A DNA stretch of 64,000 bases from positions 248,001-312,000 of the forward strand of contig CAVZBT010000013.1 in the NCBI GenBank assembly GCA_963773605.1, written 5' to 3'. The stretch comes from CAVZBT01 sp963773605. Its GTDB lineage: Bacteria > Acidobacteriota > UBA6911. The translations under genes were made by a program, and so were the position numbers. Positions 51,930 through 60,309 of the stretch are shown here, one piece after another. The notes under the pieces are model-generated. The model did not search any database, was not told the DNA's origin, and worked only from the letters and a program-made list of their open reading frames with translations. The number at the start of each line of letters is the position of its first letter. The first letter of the stretch is position 1.

Positions 51930-53264
51930 ATGCTGGAAAGTCTGTCCAATAAGCTTCAAAAGATACTCAAAGACCTGCGCGGCCAGGGGCGTGTGTCGGA
52001 GCGGCACGTCGAGGAGACGACCCGCGAAATTCGCAACGCGCTGCTGGATGCGGACGTCCACTACAAGATCGCCAAGGACTTCGTTGAGCGCGTCAAGCAG
52101 CGCGCACTCGGCCAGGAGGTGATGGAGGCGCTCACACCGGGCCAGCAGGTGGTGAAGGTCGTGCGGGACGAGCTGGTGGCCCTGCTTGGCGGAAGCCAGA
52201 GCGAGCTGCTTTTTTCCAAGCAGCCCCCCACCGTTTACCTGATGGTCGGGTTGCAGGGATCGGGCAAGACGACCACGTCCGCGAAGCTCGGCGCCTGGCT
52301 CACCAAGAACAACCACACGCCACTGATGCTGTCCGTCGACGTGTATCGCCCCGCGGCGATTGAACAGCTGCGGGTCCTTTGCGCCGACAGTCGCCTCGGG
52401 TACTTCGATGTCCCCGGCAACGACGACCCGGTCGCCAGGGCCGAACAGGGCCTGCGGCATGCGCGCAACAGCGGTTACGACGTGGTTCTCATCGACACGG
52501 CCGGGCGACTCCACATCGACGAAGAGATGATGCAGGAGTTGGAGCGCATCCGCCGCGTGGCTCCCCCGACGGAAATCCTGCTGGTGGCCGACGCCATGAC
52601 CGGGCAGGACGCGGTCCGCAGCGCGAAGGATTTTCATGAGCGCCTTGGGCTGACGGGCGTGATCCTGACCAAGATGGACGGCGATGCGCGCGGCGGCGCC
52701 GCGTTGTCCATCAAAAGCGCCACAGGACAGTCGATCAAGTTCGTGGGGACGGGCGAAAAAGCCGATGCCCTCGAGCCGTTTCACCCGGACCGTGTGGCGG
52801 GCCGGATCCTTGGGATGGGCGACGTCCTGTCGCTGATCGAAAAGGCCGAGGAGGCCGTCGACCAGGAGCAGGCGCTCGAAATGGCGGAGAAGATCCGCAA
52901 GGACGAGTTCACGCTCGACGATTTCCGCGATCAGCTGCGCCAGATCCGCAAGATGGGCCCCTTGGAGCAGATCCTGGGTATGCTCCCGAACCTGGGGCCG
53001 CTGCGCGGGCTCGGAAACATGAAGGTGGACGAGAAGGAACTCATCCACATCGAGGCCATCATCAATTCAATGACGCCCGAGGAAAGGGCACACCACCATC
53101 TTTTAAACGGGACCCGGCGCAAGCGCATCGCGCGCGGCAGCGGCCGTCCCGTCCAGGAGATCAATCGTCTCCTCAAGCAGTATGTCGAGACGCGCAAAAT
53201 GATGAAGAGCTTGAGCCGCGGCATCGTGCCGCGCATGATGCGCGGGATGCGATTCCCCGGCTAG
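51930..53264 (+). CDS. ffh: Signal recognition particle protein
   Basis: SRP54 GTPase (444 aa) that binds signal peptides of nascent membrane proteins with 4.5S RNA. The N domain has ALLDADVHYKIAKDF; the G domain has GLQGSGKTTTSAKL, DVYRPAAIEQL, DTAGRLHIDEEMM and TKMDGDARGGAAL. The Met-rich M domain ends in MKSLSRGIVPRMMRGM and includes the SxxxR-x-RIARGSG-type RNA-binding helix (RIARGSGRPVQEINRLL). It heads the rpsP-rimM-trmD-rplS cluster. Confidence 0.97.
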   Translation: MLESLSNKLQKILKDLRGQGRVSERHVEETTREIRNALLDADVHYKIAKDFVERVKQRALGQEVMEALTPGQQVVKVVRDELVALLGGSQSELLFSKQPPTVYLMVGLQGSGKTTTSAKLGAWLTKNNHTPLMLSVDVYRPAAIEQLRVLCADSRLGYFDVPGNDDPVARAEQGLRHARNSGYDVVLIDTAGRLHIDEEMMQELERIRRVAPPTEILLVADAMTGQDAVRSAKDFHERLGLTGVILTKMDGDARGGAALSIKSATGQSIKFVGTGEKADALEPFHPDRVAGRILGMGDVLSLIEKAEEAVDQEQALEMAEKIRKDEFTLDDFRDQLRQIRKMGPLEQILGMLPNLGPLRGLGNMKVDEKELIHIEAIINSMTPEERAHHHLLNGTRRKRIARGSGRPVQEINRLLKQYVETRKMMKSLSRGIVPRMMRGMRFPG

Positions 53265-53346
53265 ACGAGTTTCAGACCGTTGCATACAACATACTTATAT
53301 GTCAGAATTGACAAGGTTTATGGACCCTTTCAACTGAGGAGGAGTT

Positions 53347-53604
53347 TTGTTAAGGATACGTTTGACGCGCATGGGTGCGAAGAAGAAACCGTTCTATCGT
53401 GTCGTGGTTTCTGAGCAAAGACAGGCTCGTGACGGGAGTTTCGTCGAGATCGTGGGGCACTACAATCCTCGGACAGACCCTCCGTCAATCGAGCTCAATA
53501 TGGAGAGGGTCCAGCACTGGATGGAGCGGGGCGCACAGCCTTCGGAGACGGTGAGTTCGCTGTTGAAAAGGGCGACCCCTGCTGCTTCAGCCCCCCCAAG
53601 CTAG
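53347..53604 (+). CDS. rpsP: 30S ribosomal protein bS16
   Basis: Ribosomal protein S16 (85 aa), required for 30S assembly. The family N-terminus LRIRLTRMGAKKKPFYRVVV is intact, followed by HYNPRTDPPSIELN. The start is a TTG at 53347, supported by GAGGAGGAG just upstream; no ATG would give the normal N-terminus. Confidence 0.96.
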   Translation: MLRIRLTRMGAKKKPFYRVVVSEQRQARDGSFVEIVGHYNPRTDPPSIELNMERVQHWMERGAQPSETVSSLLKRATPAASAPPS

Positions 53605-53685
53605 GTTGGCGTTCACCCTGTACCAGCACCCAAGGTAGCTCCCGAGCAGGCAAGGTGTAGATGTGCGATCGGAGGGGACCCGGTT

Positions 53686-53916
53686 ATGAAAGAGCTTGTG
53701 GAAATGATTGCGAAAGCGCTCGTGGACAATCCTGAACAGGTTGTCGTAACCGAAGTGGAGGGGGAACAAACCACGGTGCTGGAGTTGCGTGTCGCACCGA
53801 CCGACCTGGGTAAGGTAATCGGCAAGCAGGGTCGCACCGCACGCTGCATCCGCACGTTGCTGGGCGCTGCCGGGATGAAGCTGCGCAAACGGTTCGTCCT
53901 GGAAATCCTGGAATAG
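53686..53916 (+). CDS. khpA: KH-domain RNA-binding protein KhpA
   Basis: KH-domain protein (76 aa) with the GxxG loop in LGKVIGKQGRTARCIRTLL. KhpA, together with KhpB, binds RNA and affects cell elongation and ribosome-related RNA. It lies between rpsP and rimM, its usual place. The stop TAG shares its last base with the rimM GTG start. Confidence 0.93.
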   Translation: MKELVEMIAKALVDNPEQVVVTEVEGEQTTVLELRVAPTDLGKVIGKQGRTARCIRTLLGAAGMKLRKRFVLEILE

Positions 53917-54449
53917 TGGAGCCGATCGCCCACCCGCCTTTTGTCAGCATTGCCAGAATCGTCCGGACCCGCGGTATCCGCGGGGAGCTGGTGGCCGATT
54001 CCTACACGGATTTTCCCGAGCGATTCAGCCTGGTGGGCGCCGTGTGGCTGGAGTTCGCCGACGGCTCGCGGGAGCGGTTTGCCCTGGAGCGTGTCTGGGA
54101 ACATAAGGGCCGGCCCGTCCTGAAACTGGCGGGCGTCGACTCCATGTCCGCCGCCCAGAGGCTGGTCGGGACGTGGGTACAGGTCGAAAACGCCGAGGCC
54201 GTCTCTCTGCCTCACGGGACCTACTTCGACCATGATCTGGTGGGGTGTGTCGTCATGAGCCCCGGCGGGAGGATTCTGGGTTCCGTCGCGGAGGTCCTGC
54301 GCCTGTCCGGTAATCACCAGCTGATTGTCAGGGGCCCGTCGGGCGAGTTCATGGTCCCGGTTGCCGGAGCCCTGTGTCGCGAGATCTCGATACCCGACAA
54401 GCGCATCGTGGTCGATTTGCCCGAAGGATTGATAGACCTGAACCAATGA
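53916..54449 (+). CDS. rimM: Ribosome maturation factor RimM
   Basis: 30S assembly factor (177 aa) with an N-terminal RimM domain (IARIVRTRGIRGELVADSYTD) and a C-terminal PRC-barrel domain (TYFDHDLVGCVVMSPGGRIL; KRIVVDLPEGLIDLN). The start is a GTG at 53916, overlapping the khpA stop by one base. Its stop overlaps the trmD ATG. Confidence 0.95.
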   Translation: MEPIAHPPFVSIARIVRTRGIRGELVADSYTDFPERFSLVGAVWLEFADGSRERFALERVWEHKGRPVLKLAGVDSMSAAQRLVGTWVQVENAEAVSLPHGTYFDHDLVGCVVMSPGGRILGSVAEVLRLSGNHQLIVRGPSGEFMVPVAGALCREISIPDKRIVVDLPEGLIDLNQ

Positions 54450-55132
54450 GATTTGATATTATAACCATTTTTCCTGAACTCTTCGGTGGCGTTCTGGAAT
54501 GCGGGATCGTGCGGCGCGCCCGCAGTTCGGGAATCGTGGATGTCCGGGTCGTCAATCTGCGGGACTTCGCCCACGACCGGCACCGCTCAGTGGACGACCG
54601 TCCCTATGGGGGCGGCGAGGGAATGGTCTTCATGCCCGGCCCGCTGTTTGAGGCCGTGGAGTTCTGCCGGCGCGATGCCGACCCGGGTTGCCAGGTCGTG
54701 CTGCTCACGCCGCAGGGGCGGACCTGGAAGCAGGACGCGGCCGAAGAGTATGCGGCCCTTTCCCATCTGATCCTGATCTGCGGCAGGTACGAGGGCATTG
54801 ACCACCGGGTCGTCGAAACGCTGGTCGACAGGGAAGTTTCGGTCGGCGATTTCGTGCTCACCGGGGGCGAAATACCGGCCATGATAATCGTGGATTCCGT
54901 GGTTCGTCTGATACCTGGGGTCCTCGGAAACCAAGACTCCGCCCGGAACGAGAGCTTTTCGACCGGCATCTTGGATTACCCGCAGTACACCCGGCCTGCC
55001 GTGTTCAGGGACATGGCGGTGCCGGAGGTGCTGGTGTCGGGGGATCATGCCCGCATCGAACGGTGGCGCAGGGAGCGGGCGCTTGAGCGGACGGCGCAGG
55101 TCCGTCCGGAGTTGACAAAAAAAGCTAGATAG
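54446..55132 (+). CDS. trmD: tRNA (guanine-N1)-methyltransferase
   Basis: Makes m1G37 in tRNAs, which prevents frameshifting (228 aa). The knotted SPOUT fold motifs are visible: PYGGGEGMVFMPGPLFEAVE, LICGRYEGIDHRV, VSVGDFVLTGGEIPAM and YPQYTRPAVF. The start at 54446 overlaps the rimM stop as ATGA; the frame further upstream is rimM sequence. Confidence 0.96.
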   Translation: MRFDIITIFPELFGGVLECGIVRRARSSGIVDVRVVNLRDFAHDRHRSVDDRPYGGGEGMVFMPGPLFEAVEFCRRDADPGCQVVLLTPQGRTWKQDAAEEYAALSHLILICGRYEGIDHRVVETLVDREVSVGDFVLTGGEIPAMIIVDSVVRLIPGVLGNQDSARNESFSTGILDYPQYTRPAVFRDMAVPEVLVSGDHARIERWRRERALERTAQVRPELTKKAR

Positions 55133-55244
55133 TACTGATTTTATGGTACTTCCTGGATTATAACGAAACCTGCCACGATCGGTTTATCCCTCGTCCGGGG
55201 TCCGGCTTTCGGCAAGGCGGCACTTTTTTACCAAGGAGTGTGTC

Positions 55245-55625
55245 ATGAACTTGATGCAGGCGGTCGATAATTCTCAAATGCGGAGTGATCTTCCGAGGTT
55301 CCGCTCGGGCGATACCGTGCGGGTCCACGTGAAGATCAAGGAAGGAGACAAATACCGCATCCAGATCTTCGAAGGTGTCGTGCTGGCCTTGAAGCGGAAC
55401 CGGATCTCCTCGACCTTCACGGTCCGAAAGGTATCGTCCGGGTATGGAGTCGAGCGCATTTTCCCCGTTCACTCGCCCGTGATTGAAAAAGTCGAGATCA
55501 TGAAGAGCGGGAAAGTACGCCGGGCGCGACTCTACTATCTGAGAGGCCGCCGCGGCAAGGCAGGCCGGTTGAAGGAAATCGGACGGACCGACCGCGAGCC
55601 CAGGGCTGCGTCGAGCACGACCTAA
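55245..55625 (+). CDS. rplS: 50S ribosomal protein bL19
   Basis: Ribosomal protein L19 (126 aa), at the 30S-50S interface. Family signatures are FRSGDTVRVHVKIKEG, IQIFEGVVLALKRN and ERIFPVHSPVIEKVEIM, then KVRRARLYYLRGRRGKAGRL. A 112-base leader separates it from trmD; it contains a GTAC...GTAC inverted repeat near 55134-55154 and TTATAAC. The ATG at 55245 follows AAGGAGTGTGTC. Confidence 0.97.
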   Translation: MNLMQAVDNSQMRSDLPRFRSGDTVRVHVKIKEGDKYRIQIFEGVVLALKRNRISSTFTVRKVSSGYGVERIFPVHSPVIEKVEIMKSGKVRRARLYYLRGRRGKAGRLKEIGRTDREPRAASSTT

Positions 55626-56001
55626 CCGACTCCTCCGGGCGGCCGGGAATCCTTCGAGGGCGATCTGCGCTACAGGAAGCCACATGGCCACGGGGTGCAA
55701 CAGGTGAACCGACCGCCAGCCACACAAACCGGCACGGCAGGGCGTGACGAGGGTGGGGTCCCCATTGGCGTCGCTGCCTCCCGATCCCAGTTGGATCGTG
55801 TCCGCAGGGCGTGCCCGCCCGGGCTGACGTTCGACACTGCGGAAGCAGAATCCGCCGCAGATTGTCCAGCCGTGGTTCTGGCGCAAGTGCTTCGTCTTAC
55901 CAGCTCAGTCCCAGGATTCAGTTCCGGCGACTATGGGACCTTGTCCCCGCGGACGGCGGGTCTGAGCGCGCGCCTTCCGGCCAGGACTGTGGGGGGGAAT
56001 C
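55626..56001. other. 376-base intergenic region after rplS
   Basis: I see no gene. rnhB, which often follows rplS, is absent. A GTG-started frame (55695-56012) overlaps the next gene, lacks a ribosome binding site and resembles no protein. GC content remains high. The TPR gene's promoter probably lies in this region, but I cannot place it. Confidence 0.55.
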
Positions 56002-58659
56002 ATGGCTGTTGACACAAAGTCCAGACTGCTCAGGGATGCCGAGAAGTACGTGCTGCAGGGAAAGATCCCGCAGGCCATCGCCGAGTATCTCAAGGTGGTC
56101 AAGAGTGATCCGAGCGACGTCCTTACCCTCAACACGATTGGCGATCTTTACCTCCGGCAGGGGCGTATTCAGGACGCCAATCGCGCGTTCGTGCAGGTCG
56201 CCGAGGCCTACACGCGCAACAACTTTCTCCTCAAAGCCATCGCAGTCTACAAAAAGATCCTCAACGCGGATCCTCAGAATTTCGCAACCAACCAGACGCT
56301 CGCCTCGCTGTATGCGAAGCAGGGGCTGAGCGTGGACGCCCGCAACCAGTACCTCCGTGTTGCGGAAATCTGCACGCGGGAAGGAAAAACGCAGGAATCG
56401 CTGGATGCCTACGCCAACGCTGTGGAAATGGACCCCGCCAACTCCGCGGTACAGCTCAAGCTCGCGGAGATTTACCTGGCGGAGGGGCTCAAAGAGAAGG
56501 CCCAGGTCTACTTCGCCGGTGCCGGCCGGGCGCAGGTGAAAGCCGGCAACCATGGCGCCGCGGCGCAGTCATTCCACCGGTCGCTCGAACTCAATCCCAT
56601 TGATGGGGAGACGATGCGGGGATTCCTGGAGAGCTCGACCCGCACGTCCGACCTCGCGCCCGTGGTGGAGCAGATCAAGCACGCGCTCTCGATCGTGCCC
56701 GACAGCGTGGAGTTCCGCGAGATGCTGGGCGAGGCGCACCTCGCCGGCGGCGATATCAAGAGCGCGTCCATCGCATTCGAAATGGCGGTCGCGGTCGACG
56801 AATCCCGCTACCCACATTTCTTCGATGTGGGCAAAGCATTTCTGGACGCCGGTGACCTTGACGGCGCAGCCGCCTCGCTCGATCCGATCTTTCCGAAGCT
56901 GATCAGCAGGCGTGAAACCGACCGCGCGGCCGAGTGCTACGAGCGGATCCTGGAGAAGGACCCGTCGCACGTCCCGGCGCTCAGCCGTCTGGGGAACATC
57001 TACTCGGCCGTAAACGACCAGCTGAGATACATCGACACCCTCGACAGAATTGCCGCGCACCACCTGGACCGGCAGGCCCCGCGAGAGGCGCTGGAACCGC
57101 TCGAAAAAATCCTTCAGATCGTCGCGGACGACAAGTACCTGCGCCTCCACCGGGAGGCGTTTGCCCAGGCCTACCCGGAGTCCCCCTATGCGGCCCCGGT
57201 GCTGCCCACGGAAGGACGCCGGGAACCGCCGCTGGACATCTCGGCCAATGCGCGCGATGCCGCAGGGGCGGGCGAGGAGGCCGCCGCCAAATTCGTCGAA
57301 ATCGACCTGCTCCTCAGCTATGGGATGACCGACAAGGCCCTCGAGATGCTCCAAGAACTGGCGGCGCGAGACCCGTCCGACAAAGACGTGCGCCTGCGCC
57401 TCGCCACCGTGTTGCGGGACTCTGCCAGCCCCGAGAAAGCCGCGGAGCACTGTGCCATCCTGGCCGCACTCGAGCATCGGTCCAACAACGAGGAAGCCGC
57501 CCAGCGGCACATGGCGGAGGCCCGGAAGCTCGACCCGGAGCTCATCGACTCGCGGTTCGACCTCGCCGCTTTCGCGCGGCAGCACGGCATCGAGCTGGCG
57601 CTCCCCGGGATGGCGGAAGCCGGCGCTCAGAAAGCTGGCAGCCTGGAGGTCGACCTCTCGGGGGACCTGTCGGAGATTTTCTTCAAGGACCGCGACGAAC
57701 CCGTGGAGGCGCCGGATTCGGCCGCTGCCCCGAATGAATTCGTCGAAGAGTATAGCCACGGCGTCCCGACACCGAAGGCGGCACCCGAATCCTTGCAGGA
57801 CCAGTTCCAGGAGGTCGACTTCTATATCCGGCTTGGGTTTGCCGACGAGGCGCGGGCGAAGCTGGACGAAATAGCCCGGCTGCACCCTGACCACCCCGAG
57901 TTGCCGTCTCGCTACGAAAAACTCGCCAATGTCGGCACGGCATCACTTTCGGGCAGTCCAGGGACGTTGTCCCCTACCCAGTCGTTGGAACCGCAGTTCG
58001 GCGAAATCGTTACAGACGCTCCGGACAACTTCGCCGCCGTGGATGCTCCGTTGGAGGGTGTCGAAGAATTCTCGCTCGATCTGTCGCCCGCGCCCGAGGT
58101 GCAGGTGCCGCCCGCGGCGGCGACCGCCTCGGCACCTTCGGCCATCCCGCAGACGGGCGAGGCCGTGAACGCCGCGACGCGCGATGGGCAGGTCAATGCG
58201 ATGTTTGCCGATCTCATAGATGAGGTCAATGCCCTGACGGACAGGGAAATCGCCCGGGAGGATTTTGAAACCCACTTCACGCTCGGAACCGCTTATCGGG
58301 AGATGGCGCTGATCGACGATGCCATCGCCGAGTTCCAGACCGCAGTCAAGGCGCTCGAAGCCTCAAAGCACCGCAAGGAAGTGATCCAGTGCTGCGGCAT
58401 GCTGAGCACCTGCTATCTCGAGAAAGGGATGCCGCGCTCGGCTATCCGTTGGTGCCAGACGGGCCTGGGCCTCGCCGAGTTTTGCTCGCACGAAGCCCTG
58501 GCGCTCCGGTATGATATGGGAGTCGCCCATAGCGTGACCGGTGATGCGGAACGAGCTCTGCAGTGCTTTGGGGAGATTTTTGGCGTCGATCCGAGTTATC
58601 GTGACGTGGCCCAAAGAATTGATGAGCTGAAAAACGGCCCAGGCAGGCATGTCCCTTAG
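56002..58659 (+). CDS. Large tetratricopeptide repeat protein
   Basis: Cytoplasmic protein of 885 aa built mainly of TPR repeats. The first repeats are obvious (KIPQAIAEYLKVVKSDPSDV; TLNTIGDLYLRQGRIQDANR; LLKAIAVYKKILNADPQNFA). Further repeats fill residues 100-370 and 430-500. A Pro/Ala-rich linker at about 600-720 precedes a C-terminal TPR block (FETHFTLGTAYREMALIDDA). No signal peptide or TM. Proteins like this scaffold complexes such as pili or gliding machinery, but no partner genes are adjacent. The ATG follows GGGGGGGAATC. Confidence 0.85.
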   Translation: MAVDTKSRLLRDAEKYVLQGKIPQAIAEYLKVVKSDPSDVLTLNTIGDLYLRQGRIQDANRAFVQVAEAYTRNNFLLKAIAVYKKILNADPQNFATNQTLASLYAKQGLSVDARNQYLRVAEICTREGKTQESLDAYANAVEMDPANSAVQLKLAEIYLAEGLKEKAQVYFAGAGRAQVKAGNHGAAAQSFHRSLELNPIDGETMRGFLESSTRTSDLAPVVEQIKHALSIVPDSVEFREMLGEAHLAGGDIKSASIAFEMAVAVDESRYPHFFDVGKAFLDAGDLDGAAASLDPIFPKLISRRETDRAAECYERILEKDPSHVPALSRLGNIYSAVNDQLRYIDTLDRIAAHHLDRQAPREALEPLEKILQIVADDKYLRLHREAFAQAYPESPYAAPVLPTEGRREPPLDISANARDAAGAGEEAAAKFVEIDLLLSYGMTDKALEMLQELAARDPSDKDVRLRLATVLRDSASPEKAAEHCAILAALEHRSNNEEAAQRHMAEARKLDPELIDSRFDLAAFARQHGIELALPGMAEAGAQKAGSLEVDLSGDLSEIFFKDRDEPVEAPDSAAAPNEFVEEYSHGVPTPKAAPESLQDQFQEVDFYIRLGFADEARAKLDEIARLHPDHPELPSRYEKLANVGTASLSGSPGTLSPTQSLEPQFGEIVTDAPDNFAAVDAPLEGVEEFSLDLSPAPEVQVPPAAATASAPSAIPQTGEAVNAATRDGQVNAMFADLIDEVNALTDREIAREDFETHFTLGTAYREMALIDDAIAEFQTAVKALEASKHRKEVIQCCGMLSTCYLEKGMPRSAIRWCQTGLGLAEFCSHEALALRYDMGVAHSVTGDAERALQCFGEIFGVDPSYRDVAQRIDELKNGPGRHVP

Positions 58660-58972
58660 TGTCTCTCCTCCTTCGCGGGAATTCTCCATCGACGAGCGGG
58701 GCAAACTGCGTTCACCATCCCGCCTGGCTTGGATCTGGCACGTTCTCTATATCATCTACTCGCTCGAAGTCGGGGTTTTTCTCCTGTTCCTCCCCTGGCT
58801 GGGTATCTGGGACAACAACTACCTGATCTATAAACTTCCCGCGATCCGGCCCATTGTGGCCAATCCGTATCTCAAAGGGGCCGTTCTCGGCCTCGGGATC
58901 GTGAATATCCTGATCGGAATCCAAGAGGTTGTGCAGTTCCGGAAGAGCTACCGATCCTACTTTCCCAAGTAA
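58649..58972 (+). CDS. Small two-TM membrane protein, unknown
   Basis: Protein of 107 aa with two TM segments (about residues 27-50 and 76-97), an acidic N-terminus and a basic tail (VVQFRKSYRSYFPK). The ATG at 58649 overlaps the TPR gene's end by 11 bases, so the two are likely translationally coupled. No family recognised. Confidence 0.7.
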   Translation: MSLSVSPPSREFSIDERGKLRSPSRLAWIWHVLYIIYSLEVGVFLLFLPWLGIWDNNYLIYKLPAIRPIVANPYLKGAVLGLGIVNILIGIQEVVQFRKSYRSYFPK

Positions 58973-59576
58973 CCGCCCGCTCTACTACTACATCACCGAT
59001 CGCACGGGGCTGGCAGGTACGACCCTGCTCGCCAGCATCCGCCGCCAGGTTGCGCGGGGTGTCGATTTTGTCCAGATTCGCGAGAAAGACCTGCCGGATG
59101 GCACCCTGTACGAGCTCGCAGTCCGGGCTGCCCGGGTTGCGCGGGGAACCGGGTGCAAGGTCCTGCTGAATGGCCGCGCCGATCTTGCAGCCGCCGCCGG
59201 TCTGGATGGGGTTCACCTGCCCGCCGGCGGGCCGGGGGTCGCCGACTTCAGGCCTTGGGTGCCCCAGGGCTTTCTGATTGGCGTGTCCGTCCATTCGCGT
59301 GCAGAAGCGTTGCGCGCAGCAGCGGCCGGGGCGGACTATCTCCTGCTTGGGCATGTGTTTCCGACCCGGTCGAAGGTCGGCTACGGCCCCCCGCTCGGCA
59401 TCTCCGCGCTGAGCGCTGTCTGTGCGTCCGTGCGCATCCCGGTCCTCGCCCTCGGGGGCATGCGTCCGGAGCGATTGTCGGCGGTGATGCGCGCCGGCGC
59501 CGCCGGCATCGCCGGGATCACTCTCTTTCAACAGTGTATTGACTTCCACGTACCGAGCAGCCAGAATCGGACTTAA
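58929..59576 (+). CDS. Thiamine phosphate synthase family protein (ThiE/TenI)
   Basis: TIM-barrel protein (215 aa) of the ThiE/TenI family. Motifs are YYITDRTG, VDFVQIREKDLPDG, CKVLLNGRADLAAAAGLDGV, and LALGGMRPE. Where ThiE usually has a GPI/VFPT-x-x-K motif, this protein has LGHVFPTRSK, with His in place of Pro; TenI (thiazole tautomerase) has a catalytic His there. I therefore lean towards TenI, but thiamine phosphate synthase is not excluded. The start is uncertain: the only near start codon is a TTG at 58929, overlapping the previous gene by 44 bases. Confidence 0.8.
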   Translation: MCSSGRATDPTFPSNRPLYYYITDRTGLAGTTLLASIRRQVARGVDFVQIREKDLPDGTLYELAVRAARVARGTGCKVLLNGRADLAAAAGLDGVHLPAGGPGVADFRPWVPQGFLIGVSVHSRAEALRAAAAGADYLLLGHVFPTRSKVGYGPPLGISALSAVCASVRIPVLALGGMRPERLSAVMRAGAAGIAGITLFQQCIDFHVPSSQNRT

Positions 59577-59736
59577 CAACGGACAGAGTAGTATCGCGTT
59601 TCGGGCAGTGAACGATCGCAAGTGCGCAACTTCTCCCCGGAATCGGATTTTGAGCTCTAATAATTTTATTCTCTAATAAGTGCGCGCTCGCGCGACTACA
59701 TTGCAGAGCGCTCCCAATGTCGTAAAAGGCGAGGGA
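59577..59736 (+). promoter_or_regulatory. Sigma factor upstream region with AT-rich direct repeats
   Basis: CTCTAATAA occurs twice, at 59655-59663 and 59671-59679, 16 bases apart, in the only AT-rich patch of this region. They may be a regulator site or part of a promoter. AGGCGAGGGA just before the ATG at 59737 is the ribosome binding site. Confidence 0.35.
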
Positions 59737-60309
59737 ATGGATCCGACTTCTGATCTGGTACGTCGGTGCGCAGATGGAGATCCCTTAGCCTTCGACTGCC
59801 TTGTTCGTCAATACATGAACACGGTATTGGGACTAGCCTACAACTATGTCGGTAACTTCCACACAGCAGAAGATTTAGCCCAGGAGACCTTTGTCCAGGC
59901 CTTGCAGTCAATCGCGAGCCTGCGCGACGGCAGCCGGTTTAAAGTGTGGCTGCTGCGCATCGCGAGGAACAAGTGCATCGATTACATCCGGAGGACCCCG
60001 CGCTGGTTGTCTATCGATCACGATCACGATCTGCACAGGGAAGTTTCCCTCAAGGCTAATGTGGGCCCGGCGTCCGAAGAGGAAGAGCGTTACGATTTTT
60101 CGGAGGCCGATCTGCTCACCGCACTGAAGTCTCTGAGAGAGGATTACCGAGAGATCTTCGTTATGAAACACGTGGACAACCTCTCGTATCGTGAGATTTC
60201 GGGCCTGCTGGGGATGACGGTGTCGGCTGTAGGCGAAAAACTATACAGGGTGCGCTCCATGATCAGGGAAAAGCTGATCGAGAACAGATCCGGGAGCAGT
60301 GCATCATGA
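59737..60309 (+). CDS. ECF-type RNA polymerase sigma factor
   Basis: Sigma-70 family ECF protein (190 aa). Region 2 is visible as FDCLVRQYMNTVLGLAYNYV and NFHTAEDLAQETFVQAL, and region 4 as LKSLREDYREIFVMKHVDNL then SYREISGLLGMTVSAVGEKL. ATG 59737 follows AGGCGAGGGA. Its stop overlaps the start of the next gene by 4 bases, as usual for a sigma/anti-sigma pair. Target promoters cannot be inferred from sequence. Confidence 0.93.
   Translation: MDPTSDLVRRCADGDPLAFDCLVRQYMNTVLGLAYNYVGNFHTAEDLAQETFVQALQSIASLRDGSRFKVWLLRIARNKCIDYIRRTPRWLSIDHDHDLHREVSLKANVGPASEEEERYDFSEADLLTALKSLREDYREIFVMKHVDNLSYREISGLLGMTVSAVGEKLYRVRSMIREKLIENRSGSSAS

Noticed and set aside
53265..53346. tRNA or small RNA in the ffh-rpsP gap
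   Set aside because: No cloverleaf or T-arm sequence; only a ribosome binding site (GAGGAGGAG) and a weak TTGACA without a matching -10 box.
55695..56012. GTG-started frame between rplS and the TPR gene
   Set aside because: No ribosome binding site, no recognisable protein, and it overlaps the well-supported TPR start.
58900..58972. TPP riboswitch ahead of the ThiE/TenI gene
   Set aside because: The gene starts inside the preceding coding region; there is no leader in which a riboswitch could lie and no thi-box-like CTGAGA sequence.
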